Assembly: GCA_001606155.1 (NCBI GenBank) | Contig: LODT01000037.1 | Location: 558,001 to 622,000 of the forward strand | From: Tieghemostelium lacteum | Taxonomy: Eukaryota > Evosea > Eumycetozoa > Dictyosteliales > Raperosteliaceae | Direction of reading: 5' to 3' | Length of the DNA: 64,000 bases | Shown: in pieces, positions 11,310 to 22,236 of the stretch | How positions within the stretch are numbered: position 1 is the first letter of the stretch | Layout of the letters: the number at the start of each line of letters is the position of its first letter | Notes under the pieces: generated by a model | Seen by the model: only the letters and a program-made list of their open reading frames with translations | Databases searched by the model: none | What the model was told of the DNA's origin: nothing | Translations under genes and position numbers: made by a program

Positions 11310-11665
11310 TTAAGATTCATCAACTGAATATAAATAAGATGCAAATGCATGATAATCAATGAAACCTGTATTATTTGGGTCTGCTGCCTCAAAAAATTCT
11401 TTAATCTAATAATTAATGTTGTCAGATAAATAATTCTCCTTATTATATTTATATATATTATGCTTACTTCATTTTCACTCATTGGTAAACCATCTCTTAA
11501 AATACCTCTAAATTCTTCAACACTAACAAATTTATCATAATCCCCATCAAAATTATAGAATGCTTCAATTAAAGCTGTTTTTTCGTCTTGGTTGTTTGAC
11601 TTTAAGATAAAATGAGTATTTAAATTTATTAAACATTATTAGTAAAACTAATTCATAATTACCAT
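11310..11665 (-). CDS. single-lobe EF-hand protein (myosin I light chain MlcB/MlcC type)
   Basis: Three exons: 11665-11663 (the ATG alone), 11599-11468 and 11405-11310, giving 76 residues. Two EF-hands are visible. The first loop DGDYDKFVSVEE has ligands at positions 1, 3, 5 and Glu at 12, so it should bind calcium. The second loop DPNNTGFIDYHA has Ala in place of the final Glu and is probably weak or silent. One calmodulin-like lobe in a chain of about 75 residues is the unusual form of the Dictyostelium myosin IB and IC light chains MlcB (73 residues) and MlcC. That function is inferred from size and lobe count. The ATG-only first exon was chosen because GTAATT follows the ATG directly and CTTAAAG precedes the next open stretch. 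Confidence 0.65.
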
Positions 11666-11808
11666 TATGTTGTGTGTATTTTTAATATTACTCTAAAAAT
11701 TTTTTTTTTTTTTATCCCATGCTTTAAAAAAAAAAAAATGATGGATTTTTTCAAATAAAAATATCTCTATATTTTTTGAATTGGATTTGATGTCAGAAAG
11801 ATAAAATT

Positions 11809-12777
11809 TTATTCTGATTTTGATTTTGAGGAGGATGGAGTTGAAGATCTTCCTTTTAAGTAAGAATCAATATAGAATTTACTAAAGAGTAAGATAAAAG
11901 AGGTGTTGATCAAGTTGGAGACAACACCAGGAATCAAACCACCTTGGCAATTGTATGATTTTCTGATAATGAGCCAATAAGTGACAACAACAGTTCCAGT
12001 GAGGAATTGAACAATTTGAGAGGTTGTAATGTATTTCTTGAACCAACATTGGTTACCCAAAGTAGTTTGCAAGTAGTAATAATACATAATGACATGAATG
12101 AATGAATTTACAAATGTACACCACCATGAACCTGATAACCATTGTTCTTTGAGCCACAAGTGAGTGAGTGGTACCATAATCATATGATGGAAAACGTGTA
12201 GGAAAATAATGGAACGTTTCTTTAGTGCCAATATGACAGTGTCAATTAACTCTACGTATTTGGATAGATAGAAAATGTAAATCCAAAATCCAATTCTTCC
12301 TTGTACTGCATTTGGTGATTGTTCACAGAATAAACTAAATGTACCTTGGCTTTGTGATTGTCTGTAAGCAGCTTCTAAAACACCAATCAACATACTACCA
12401 GATAGCAAAATTAAATTTAAATTATGAACTATGGAAAATCCTTTTAATTGCATTGGTTTTCTGTTTTTCATGAATTTCTAAATACATCCACACACACCAT
12501 GATATCATTTTCAAGTAATTAATTTTTAATTGGGTAGATAAATTAATTAATAATCTGTTTTTTTTTTTTTTGATCGTTTTGTGTGTAAAATATAAGTTCC
12601 CAAAATACATACAACCAATAAAAATATAACCAATAGATAGGTTACTGATGTAGAATATGGATAGATATCTTCAGATAGAGGAGTTTTACCAACTTCCCAT
12701 CTCCAATTATCCATGTATTTTCCAAGTTTTTCATAGTTTTCAGTGAGAGTGGACATCACTCCAGTTGCTGTTTCCAT
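11809..12777 (-). CDS. ELO-family very long chain fatty acid elongase
   Basis: Exon 1 is 12777-12613 and exon 2 is 12477-11809, with a GTATGT...TAG intron in phase 0. The join gives LLVKFMKNRKPMQLKGFSIV, which matches the ELO family block (K.MKNRKP..LK). The 277-residue protein has about seven membrane helices. The family histidine box HVFHH (about 149-153) is present, preceded by KYVELIDTVILALKKR (family K..E..DT.F..LRKK) and followed by MYYYYLQTT. The C-terminus is Ser/Lys-rich. These ER enzymes condense malonyl-CoA with acyl-CoA, the first step of chain elongation. No typical ER retrieval KKxx tail is obvious. Confidence 0.93.
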
Positions 12778-13011
12778 TTTGATTTTTACGTGTGTCTTCT
12801 TCTTACCCGATTAGAAAATAAAAAAAATTATTTTTTAAAAAATTTTAATTCATTGTCAAGTCGCGATATGATGATAAATTTTTAGGGTGATTTTATTTTT
12901 TATGTTTTTTCATTTAAATGTGTTATCTTTGAGGAACAGGCTACATTTAATATATATTTTAAATTTATTAATTAAATTAATTTATTCGTGTACTTCAGAG
13001 ATTGTACAAAT

Positions 13012-13696
13012 TTAACACATTGCTTGTTTTATGAGATTTAGAGTTAATGTCTTAGGTAATCCCATGACTGTTTGTATTTCTCCATCTAGACGATCTGTAA
13101 CATCACTCATATGCTCAACAGTAAAACCACCAGCGCAATTTAAAACGTCGCCTTGTTTAATGAGCTCATCTTGTCTAGATTCAGGAATTTTGTGGAAATG
13201 TTGAGTAGCAGTCTCAGTACCTTCAACTATTTTATTGGTTTTGGTATTGACTACTACTACACTTACAACTGCAACTGCTGGATGATGTTCATAACTACTA
13301 AGATATTCTTTACATTCTTTAATAGACAGTGGCTTCTCTCTAATCACACCATTGCATACAATAACTTGATCAGAACAAACTAATATAAAACCTTCGCCTC
13401 CATTATCACCAAATTCTGATTTTACACGGTCTATCAATGCTTGTGCTTTGGCTCTTGATATTAGTAATGTTAATTTCTTTGGATCTGCATCTCTAATTGC
13501 CTATTACATAAATTAATTCAAATCTATTAACTTTCTGACTCTTAGAGTGATTAATGTAAAACCTAAATACTTTTTCATCTATATCTGGTGAGATGGTTTT
13601 AAATGTAAATCCTAAATCTTCTAATACTTTTTTTCTCCATATAGAAGAGGAACCTAATATTAAATTTTTTATATTTTTAATTTCGCTTTCTTCCAT
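13012..13696 (-). CDS. Maf-family nucleoside triphosphate pyrophosphatase
   Basis: Exon 1 (13696-13571) and exon 2 (13500-13012), joined in phase 0, give 204 residues, the normal Maf length. The start reads NLILGSSSIWRKKVLEDLGF, the Maf signature (ILaSsSprRk.LL..lG). ISPDIDEKAIRDADP spans the splice and matches D.DE......P. Then come ISRAKAQA (A..KA), VCSDQVIVCNGVIREKP (aDqvv...g.ilgKP), and GETQ-like late parts. Maf proteins hydrolyse dTTP, UTP or modified nucleotides to monophosphates. The acceptor is TAATAG. The open frame runs slightly upstream of the chosen ATG but lacks another ATG. Confidence 0.9.
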
Positions 13697-13785
13697 TATT
13701 GTTTTCGATTCTTTTGTCACAATCAAATTATCAAATAATTTATTTTATTTTTTTTTTTTTATTTATTTAATTTAATTTCAAAGAG

Positions 13786-14106
13786 ATGTCAACTACACAA
13801 GAAGTAGGAGAATTCAAACATAACCCTGCAAAAAAAGAATTTGAGTTAAAAGTTGATAATGGTGATAAAGCATTTATAGCCTATAATTTATATAACAAAA
13901 ATGAATATGATTTATATCATACTTTTGTACCAGACTCACAAAGAGGTAAAGGTTTAGCTGGCATATTAGCAAAGAAAAGTATGGATTGGATAGCAAGTCA
14001 AAATGCAAAAGCTCTACCATCTTGCTCTTATCTAGCCAAATGGGTTACAACCAATCCTCAATATGCCAACTATGTAATTAAAGCAATCTCAAAAAATAAA
14101 CTATAA
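13786..14106 (+). CDS. NATD1-like GCN5-related N-acetyltransferase
   Basis: Single exon, 106 residues. VDNGDKAFIAYNLYNKNEYD, then LYHTFVPDSQRGKGLAGILA and LPSCSYLAKWVTTNP, match the small GNAT group that includes human NATD1 and bacterial YidJ-like proteins (A.L.Y, HT.VP...RG.G.A..L, SC.Y...). QRGKGLA is the acetyl-CoA pyrophosphate-binding loop. Substrate is unknown in this family. It sits 90 bp from the divergent Maf gene and may share a promoter. The 3' region (14107-14150) is a CAA microsatellite. Confidence 0.85.
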   Translation: MSTTQEVGEFKHNPAKKEFELKVDNGDKAFIAYNLYNKNEYDLYHTFVPDSQRGKGLAGILAKKSMDWIASQNAKALPSCSYLAKWVTTNPQYANYVIKAISKNKL

Positions 14107-14111
14107 ACAAT

Positions 14112-14148
<37 letters not shown>

Positions 14149-14150
14149 CA
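14107..14150. repeat. CAA-type microsatellite
   Basis: Near-perfect tandem ACA triplets just after the NATD1-like stop codon and before the convergent FAM91 gene. Lies in 3' UTR sequence. Confidence 0.8.
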
Positions 14151-14189
14151 GAATACTACACTTAGAAATATAATAATATTTTATTATTG

Positions 14190-16750
14190 TTAAAACTCTA
14201 CAACGCCATTGATAAATGAAATAGTTTGAGTTGGTAATGGTATATTATGTACAGAAGGTAGAGTTGAATTGATTTTACTGGAATCTATAGTTTCAAGATC
14301 AGGATGAATAGGTGGACAAGTAGATGAAATGAATTGAAATAGATCCAATGATAATTGACGTGAATGAATATTTTGATTTTGAATATTTTCAGGTGATAGT
14401 AATTTCAATCTATCAATCTTTTCACAAACTTGTCTATTTAGATTGTCATCAAATATAGGTATACCATAGTAAACATTTAATGGTATCCAAGAGATTTTAG
14501 ATACCTGTGATTGAGGTTGTTGCTGTTGTTGATAGTTTATAGACTCTTTTTTCAATAGAGCTATATAACCAAATGAATATTGTAGATTCAAACATTCTTG
14601 AATTTTCAATAGAATTGGATGCTTGTGAATATTATCTTGAGTGTAATTTTCAATTTCTTCTGGTATATCTATATCAACTAGATTGCTAGAAGATGTAGGA
14701 GACTCAATTGGAAAAGGTACATAAAGTATAGTTTCTTCTTGTGTACTTCCTCCTGAAATATTCATACTAGCTGAACGTGAATGACTTATCAATTTTGATT
14801 GTTTAGGTTGAGAATCATATTTGATAAATGAATATGCCTGTAAAAGTACCGGTGATGACAATAACTGTTCATTTACAGTTGGTAGTAAATTGGATAGATT
14901 AACATTCACAGGATCATGATCAAGTGAACATACTATAACTTTCTCACAATCTTTAAATACCGATGGAATTCTCTTGAGTCTTGTACCCTTAGGATACAAC
15001 ATTGAATTAGGACCCTGTCCAACTAAATGATAGACATATAACCTAAACCAAAAGCTATGAACCTCATAAACAGCAGGTCCAAAATGAACAGGAAGGCAAC
15101 TTATAACAGGACAGTTATCAATAGACAATGGAGCCATACTTATAAGAACACTATAGTTCTTTCCAAGAACTCTTAAACGTGTAGTCTCATCAAGACTATT
15201 CATTCTCTCGCAACTTATCAAATCTAGACCTTGAACTGTTCCTTGGGCACCACCAATTACATATCTATTTCTTAAATGTTTTATAGTGTCTCTCAAGGCT
15301 ATAGCATTCTTTGCATAGATTTTAGCATCACCATCTACAAACTCTTCTATATCAATCTTATTCAGTTCTTGTAAGAAATCACAGAGTGCTTCATTAGCCA
15401 GTTTACCAACTTCAAACATTGTAACAGCATGATTCTTTAAACCATATCCAAGGTTACCCATCATCAAAAAGGCTGTAATTGATGAATCAAATACAAATGC
15501 AATTCTTTTGGATTCCTCTGAATCTGTATCTAAATTACTAGTATTACTACTAGTATTAGTAGACTGAGATGTATTTGAAGTTGAACTAGCTTGTGTTGAT
15601 GTAGTTGTAGATTGTACCAAATCATCATTTGGTACTGTAGCGGTATTCGATGAAGAGGTGAGTATATTTGAAATCTCGTTAGTTTGTTGGGGTTGTTGTT
15701 GAAGATATTGTATCCATGATATATGATATTTTGAAGTGATTTGATCAGATTCATAAAGAGGTTCTAAATTCTTTTTTTTTGGCAAATCCTAATCTACAAT
15801 AGAGAGATACAGCCTGTTTGACTGATTCCACATTAATCTGTAACAATTCTGAAAGTTGTTGAACTGTAGTTCTTTCATCTATAGAAACGAATATCTTATA
15901 TAAAAGAGATTCAAAATAGTCACCTAAAACTCTATTCATTACAAATCCTTCTAGTGGTGGTACTGATATAGTATCACTATTCTGAATAGGTACATCTACA
16001 TACACCAATCCTTTAGCAATCAGTGATAACACCGAATCCCTATGATATATACCAACTTGTCTACCATTTACCGACCCATTAGTCTTTAAATCATCTAATA
16101 TCTCAAATTCAGGGTTATTACACTGTCTCTCTTCTTCAGGCATTGAATGACCTAAATGCAAAGTCCACCAATAATCCATATTCTTTTCTAAAGATTTCAT
16201 AGGTAACAGTGACCTAATAACATCTCTCTTCTTCTTAAACAAATATCCCTTCGATCTACTCTTATTCATTAAATCTATATACTGGTTTCTTCCAATATCT
16301 AAAATTCTCAAACAATCAACTGCTGTGAAATTTGGAATCTCATCATAGGATTTAGAATTTGTCATTGTTTCAATCATCATTATCAAATAGAATTTAAATG
16401 GTGTTATATTCAATATTCTAATTAACTTATCACCAATATGATATGGATATAACTAGATGTATATATTAATATGTCATAGCTTTTGATAACTGAACTTAAT
16501 CACTACATACTACTAAATTTGAAACTGATAGTCTAACTATTTCCTGATAGTACACTCTCTCATCTTGTATGAACTGTTTAATTAGATTACTGTCCCATCT
16601 AAGTTGATGTTTTATACTAAATCTTAAAACATATTGTTTCCATTTAGCTTGTGATTGTTCTAATATAGTTTTGGCATTTGATGGTAGTGAATCCCATCCA
16701 ACTTGATTCAATACATATTTTTCTAATTCTTTTTCTGAATTTTGATCCAT
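14190..16750 (-). CDS. fam91: FAM91 homolog, frame interrupted at a nine-A run
   Basis: Exon 1 (16750-16511) and exon 2 (from 16452) with a GTATGT...TAG intron rebuild [18 protein letters not shown]. The protein matches FAM91A1 along its length: [87 protein letters not shown]. The human protein binds golgins and the WDR11 complex to capture endosome-derived vesicles at the trans-Golgi. Within exon 2 the frame changes at 15772-15780, where nine A (sense strand) stand after GGATTTGCC; eight would keep the FAM91 frame, and both sides match the family. Total length would then be about 833 residues, against 838 in human. The break is either a homopolymer base-call error, slippage, or a recent mutation. 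Confidence 0.88.
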
Positions 16751-16895
16751 TATTATTGGAGGTTTGATGTTTGCATGCAAATTTGAAAAAATAAATGCTA
16801 TTTCACCACTTTCTCTTTCAAATTTTTACATTTTTTGAACATTTTTAAAATTTCTTTAGATATTCCAACACTAAAACAGTTCTCTTGAGACAATA

Positions 16896-19759
16896 ATGTC
16901 AAATAGTGACAAACCTGATTTAGAAAATATAGATATATTCGAAGATGAGTCATTTGAAGTTACTTCAGATGATCAAAGTTCACAATCGCAACAAATAACA
17001 GGTTATCAACCCAATATCAATAGTCAAGCACAACCACGTCTAAGTAATATATTTCATAGTACTCACAGTAATAATAACAGTCAAAGAGTATTAAGTAATA
17101 CCAGTGCGAACAATAATAGAAAAGATGAAAGTAAAGATCTATCAGATCTTAGTCTCTTTGATTTAGGATTGAATTACTATTTCACACAACCACAAGGACA
17201 ATCACAAAGTTATATAGATAAGGTTATTCAAAACCAAAGAATTACTAGTAGTGCTCCCCAAATTCCTTTAAAAGGACCTATTCCATTTCAATCACCATCA
17301 CAAGTATCTACAACAGCCGTTGCAGGTTCCAGACCTATATCTCAACCTCAGCCACAACCATCTAACCAAACTCAAACTCAAGCTCAAAATACAAACCAAC
17401 AAGATGTATTCAAACCTCAAAGATTTGAATTTGGTGAACATCCAGATGATGAGAAATCTCGTAAAGAAATCTCAATTAAATCTACACAACCTTCTAGAGT
17501 TAGTAACAAGAGAAATGATAACTTTGTAGTAACTGATTTGAGACCTTGGTTTGCAGATACTATTATGAGTCAAGTAATACCACCTTTACCACCATGTATA
17601 CAAATTATTAAACATTATGTAGGTAGTTCGTACATAATATTGCACGATTGACTTTTAGTGTAGATTTATTAATAGAATGATGACAATAGGATACAGAATA
17701 TGATCCACATGGATTGGATTTAAGAACTAGAGTATATCCTAGAGGAGTAGTATTTATAATATCAGATGGTCAAAACTACATGAGAGGTATATTCCCACAC
17801 GATATTGTTGTGGAACTTCTAAAACAAATGGGTACACAGATATTTGGTAGTTTGTATGGTTACATTATCAGTTTGGATAAATATATAGTGCAACCAGATT
17901 GGTGTTTTTCATCATTTGAAATCTATGTTGATGAAGTTACATTTATAAGTCACCCACCAATTTTATTTAATCAACCAGCACTCAAGCCATTATACCACAA
18001 TGAAATTGTAAAGAATATACTACTGAGGATGTACAATGCCAATTATTGGGTATTATCTGATCCTGTTCAATTGTCCAGTGAATTCTATCCTGAACAAGTT
18101 ACCTATAAAGGTAATCCACCACTCTTACAAGACTGTATTATATCACCTGATCAAATTCACATTCTAGAAAGTATGTGGTTGAAAAAAGCATCCTTTTTCC
18201 CTCTGGGTAGATATCCACAATATACTTCAAATCTCCCTAGAAATCGGCAGATTGCTTCAAATATACCTCAAAACGTTTCTAATAATAATAACAATGAAAA
18301 TATTCAAAGTAGTTTGAATAATAATAAAGAAGAAGAACTAGATGGTGTTGATAGAGTGATATTTGAAAATCATAATAATCAAGGCGAAAATAGAGAACAA
18401 CATGAAGAAGAAGAAAATCCAACATCACCAAAACAAATTAAAAATAGAAAAAGATTTATTGAAAATGATAAACCATCTGATAATAAAAAGAATAGAGAAA
18501 ACGAAGAAAGTGAGCAAGAGGAACAAGAGGAACAAGAGGAACAAGAGGAACAAGAGGAACAAGAGGAATATGAAAGTGAAAATGGAAGTGATGAAAATGA
18601 AACTGAAAAACAAATTAACGATAAAGTTGAAGAATCAATAGATATGGACGTTGATACTCCACCATCAATTATCCAAAGTAACGAAAGAGCCAGAAGTAAC
18701 AATAGTGAAAAAACTAGTGGTTTTGGAATTTTCAGTAAAATTAGAAATTACTTTAGATCTTCGATAAGTCCAATATTAAGCAACAATAATAGCCCAGAGT
18801 CTATTATTAATACGACAGAAGACAGTGAAAGTCAGGACAAGAATATAAATCAAGTTGATGATGAAGAAGAAGAAGAACAAGTATTTAATGTAAAAGAAGA
18901 AAGTGATAACGAATCACTATCAGATATAGAAGGAGAAAAGGAAGATGAGGAAGACCAGGAAAGCAGAGAAGACATGGATGAATATATATCAGGAGATGAA
19001 GCAGAGAAAAATGAGTCTTTAATAAGTGAAAAGGAAGAGGATATTGAAAATGATGGAATTGTTCATTCTGGTTTAAGAGATAATCAACTTTGGGAAGATA
19101 TTTCACAAGTTGATCAATTAAAATATACAGCAACAAATAATAGTAAACCACCTACATTCAGTGTTCCTCAAGATTTATTATCATCTATACCATTAAGTTT
19201 GCTTACTGGCACACCTAATAAGTTTGGAAATGCAATACAGACAATGGATTTTGAAATGGAAAACAGCAGTAATAATAATTTTAGATTAATTGAAGAACTA
19301 GAAGAAAATAGAAAAAGAAAAGATTTTGATACTTCATTTGATATAGATCAAGTTTATACTGTAAGAAAGAAACACAAACACACCAATAAGTTGAATAATA
19401 TTGAACCAATTGAAGATTATTTTAATGGTCCTCCAGTTGATGACATTCAAGATAGTCTTTGGCAATCAAAACCAAAGATTATTGAGCAACCTAAAAAACC
19501 TATTCCTTCTAAACAAAATATCCAAAACAAAGCCCAAAAGCCAAAGGCAAATTCACCCCCTCCACTTTCTTCTATTGTCCCAACACCTCCTTCTCCTCCA
19601 TCCTCATCCCGATCACCCCCACGACAACAACCAATAATTGATGAAGTAGACGAATCTATATTATCATTGGCAATGGAGACTGAAAGTATCATTAAAAATA
19701 GACTTTCAAGAGAAAAGAAAATTAAGTTGGAGAGACTAAAATTCAAAAATGAATTTTAA
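16896..19759 (+). CDS. candidate TPP1/ACD-like telomere protein with OB fold
   Basis: Exon 1 is 16896 to about 17618 and exon 2 about 17690-19759 (an alternative pair, 17622/17697, is also in frame), for about 930 residues. The first 210 residues are Gln/Ser-rich. Then VTDLRPWFADTI, VVFIISDGQNYMRG, SLYGYIISLDKYIV and FEIYVDEVTFI occur in the order and spacing of the TPP1/ACD OB fold (LRPWIRELI, ATLLVSDGTHSVRC, GRLLLLQDCGVHV, FYLQVDRFSLL in human). TPP1 bridges POT1 to the shelterin core and recruits telomerase. Unlike TPP1, a very long acidic tail follows with an EEQ tandem repeat (about 18510-18570) and a Pro-rich stretch (about 19545-19630). The last 40 residues are basic and helical. The assignment is motif-level; another OB-fold protein is possible. 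Confidence 0.6.
18507..18570 (+). repeat. in-frame 9-bp coding repeat (Glu-Glu-Gln)
   Basis: About six tandem units of GAGGAACAA inside the TPP1-like gene, kept in one frame and coding acidic EEQ repeats. Simple-sequence expansion, not a CRISPR or satellite. Confidence 0.85.
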
Positions 19760-19852
19760 TAAATAAATGTTTCAAAAAGACGAAGTGATAATTTTTTTTT
19801 TATAAAAAATTAGTTTTTTTTACAAAATCAGATCAGAGATAACACAGAGAAA

Positions 19853-20200
19853 ATGCAAGGTTCATTTTTAGGAAGCATTGTTAAATCTCTACCAAAATAT
19901 ACTACACCATTGACATCCAATGGTGTTAGATATAATTATAAATTTTTGATACCAGGTGCAAGCAATTCTATTGCTCATGATGTACCAGCAATTGAAAGTG
20001 CTATCCCCGAAAATAATATAGAACAAAGTGAAATGGAATTGATGGCAGTTCCAAAAAAGAGAACCAGTTATACTAGAAATCGTACAAGAAACTCAGCAAA
20101 GAAATATGAAAATATACACCATTATACAGTTTGTCAAAAATGTCATTCACCAAAACTAAGACATCATCTTTGTATAACATGTTTAAAAAAGAACTTATAA
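19853..20200 (+). CDS. mrpl32: mitochondrial ribosomal protein bL32m
   Basis: Single exon, 115 residues. The C-terminal 50 residues are diagnostic: MAVPKKRTSYTRNRTRNS is the bL32 start, followed by CQKC and CITC, two pairs that hold the structural zinc, with KLRHHLC between them. The first 60 residues form the mitochondrial leader; in other eukaryotes m-AAA protease cuts just before the AVPKKRTS block to start ribosome assembly, and the same block is preserved here. It lies about 90 bp after the TPP1-like gene on the same strand. Confidence 0.93.
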   Translation: MQGSFLGSIVKSLPKYTTPLTSNGVRYNYKFLIPGASNSIAHDVPAIESAIPENNIEQSEMELMAVPKKRTSYTRNRTRNSAKKYENIHHYTVCQKCHSPKLRHHLCITCLKKNL

Positions 20201-20710
20201 TAATATAATAATAACACAATAGTTTAGATAGTAAATTTCAATAGTACAACTTATACACAATATAAACAATGTTATAGAATAGTGAATGCAGTGAAAGAAA
20301 AAACAAAAGAAATTATGTAAATCTTATTTATAATTATGTTAAATCATCATAGTATCATATCAAATAAATATAAATTTATTCATTTATATTCAGTTCGAAC
20401 TTTTATACACAAGAAAAAAAGTAAATGAAGAAGTGTTTTTTCAGTAAAGATTTTCTAGAACAATATGATGTTTAATTAAGGTTAAAAAGATAGATTGTAC
20501 AAAAGATTATAACGATTGTGATGGTCACCAAAAGTTCTTTAATCTTTCTAGAACATATAATATTTTTTTTTTTTGTTTTTGGTTATTGTTATAATTGTAT
20601 AAGGAAGAATGAGAGGTAATTGAACAAAAAAGGGGGTGTAGTGAATTTAAATTGGTAGGCTGTTGGTTTGTAGTTGTTTTTGTTGTTAGTGAGTGAAGGG
20701 TTTTGTTTTT
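20201..20710. other. intergenic, convergent 3' regions
   Basis: Spacer between the convergent bL32m and PP2A genes. AT-rich with some G-rich stretches (about 20625-20700) upstream of the PP2A stop, likely its 3' UTR. No RNA gene recognised. Confidence 0.5.
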
Positions 20711-21754
20711 TTACAAAAAGTAATCAGGAGTACGACGTGTAACATGAGGTTCACCTCTTCTGGGTGCTGGATCAAATTGTAGGAATGTATGTTTCATTTT
20801 CTCATCAATTTCCATAATGGCAGCTAAGTTTCCGCATCTGTAGCAATAATTTGGAGCCGAGAAAATGGTAACTACATTTTGATCGTGACACCAATTGTAG
20901 CCTTCCATCACCAGTTGATGTGCTCTAGCAACTAGTGTTAGACCATTATTGTGATTGAATTGCTCTGAGATATCTTTACCAAATGTGTATCCAGCACCTC
21001 TTGGTGAGTAGGAAAAACCACATCTCTCATCTGGATCAGACCATAATAAATCACACATGGCACCTTCATGTGGAACTTCTTGTACACGATCCAAATTCTC
21101 AATGTGATCCAATGTATCAATACTTGGTGACAAACCACCGTGTAGGCAAAATACTTGGTTTTCTATCAATGCTGTTAATGGTAGATAATCAAATAAATCT
21201 GTAAATAATTTCCAAATATTTGGGTTACCATATTTTCTAAGACATTCGTCATAGAATCCGTATCTATTATAAATTATCAATAGTTTGAGAATTAATTATC
21301 ATTATTATAAATACTAAAACTAAAAAGGCGAACATGTTTTTTTTCTAGTCTAAAAAAAAAAAACTAAATATAGGTAATTAACTTACACTTGTGTGATTTG
21401 TCTTGATTCATGATTACCTCTGAGGATGGTTACACGATCCTTGTAACGTACTTTAAGGGCTACTAGTAGTGTAACAGTTTCAACAGAATAGAAACCTCTA
21501 TCTACGTAATCACCCATAAATAAATAGTTGGTATCTGGGCAATTACCACCAATTTTGAAAAGTTCCATCAAGTCGTGAAATTGACCGTGAATATCTCCGC
21601 ATACTGTAACTGGACATTTTACTCCTTGAACATTTGATTCTTTAGAAAGGATTTCTTTTGCTTTTTCACAAAGATCCTTAACTTCATTTTCCAAAAGAGG
21701 TTTGCATTCTTTTAATATTGAAATATATCTATCAACATCTTGAAATTCACCCAT
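20711..21754 (-). CDS. pho2a: protein phosphatase 2A catalytic subunit
   Basis: Exon 1 (21754-21387) and exon 2 (21263-20711) join in phase 2 to give [19 protein letters not shown]. Total 306 residues, standard for PP2A-C. All phosphoprotein phosphatase motifs are present: [55 protein letters not shown] and [13 protein letters not shown] are specific for PP2A over PP4 and PP6. The final Leu of DYFL is the carboxymethylated residue that controls B-subunit binding, and the adjacent Tyr is the regulatory phosphorylation site. The gene is codon-optimised relative to its neighbours, as expected for abundant expression. Confidence 0.97.
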
Positions 21755-22236
21755 CTCTATCTATATAAATATATATCTTTATCTAACTTAATATATATAA
21801 TCTATATATATAATCTATATATAATCAATATTCGAATATATAAAAGTTGGAAAAATATTTAAATATTGGTGTTCAAAAAAAAAATTTTAAAAAAAAAAAA
21901 ACTGTTGAAATTAGCGAAAATAATTATTTACTCTACATTACTAATCACATGGCGTACTTTTATTATTTAATAACCATCCCTTCATTATATTACCTTCAAT
22001 TAAATAGAAGAATGATTATTAATAAAAATTTAGGTTAAAAAAAAAAAAGAACTTCGTTTTATGATAATTTTTTCGATTCAATTGTATCAAATACTTAAGT
22101 TGGTAGAAATGAGATAATACCTAAGACAATATCAAAACTATTAAATATAATTTAAATTTTTAATAAATTTTATAATTTTTATTTTGATTTTTATTTCATT
22201 TTATTGTGATTTTATTTGAATTTAAATGATTTTGAA
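21755..22236. other. intergenic, divergent promoter region
   Basis: Spacer between divergent PP2A and acyl-CoA oxidase genes. Contains tandem TATAATC-like words just upstream of PP2A (about 21790-21830). The short plus-strand ORF at 21847-22038 looks like chance. Confidence 0.5.

Noticed and set aside
11700-11760. Additional exon for the EF-hand gene
   Set aside because: Only A/T runs; the ATG-only exon already gives a complete family-length protein.
18507-18570. Possible CRISPR or satellite array
   Set aside because: Units are 9 bp, contiguous and in frame with a protein; no spacers.
18379-18702. Minus-strand ORFs rich in Ser/Cys/Phe opposite the acidic tail of the TPP1-like gene
   Set aside because: They are antisense to a repetitive acidic coding region; repeats keep other frames open by chance.
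21510-21520. ACCCATAA-type word resembling the Dictyostelium DUSE element of small RNA genes
   Set aside because: It lies inside the PP2A coding exon; a similar word near 44606 lies inside another coding region. No Class I RNA-like sequence follows.
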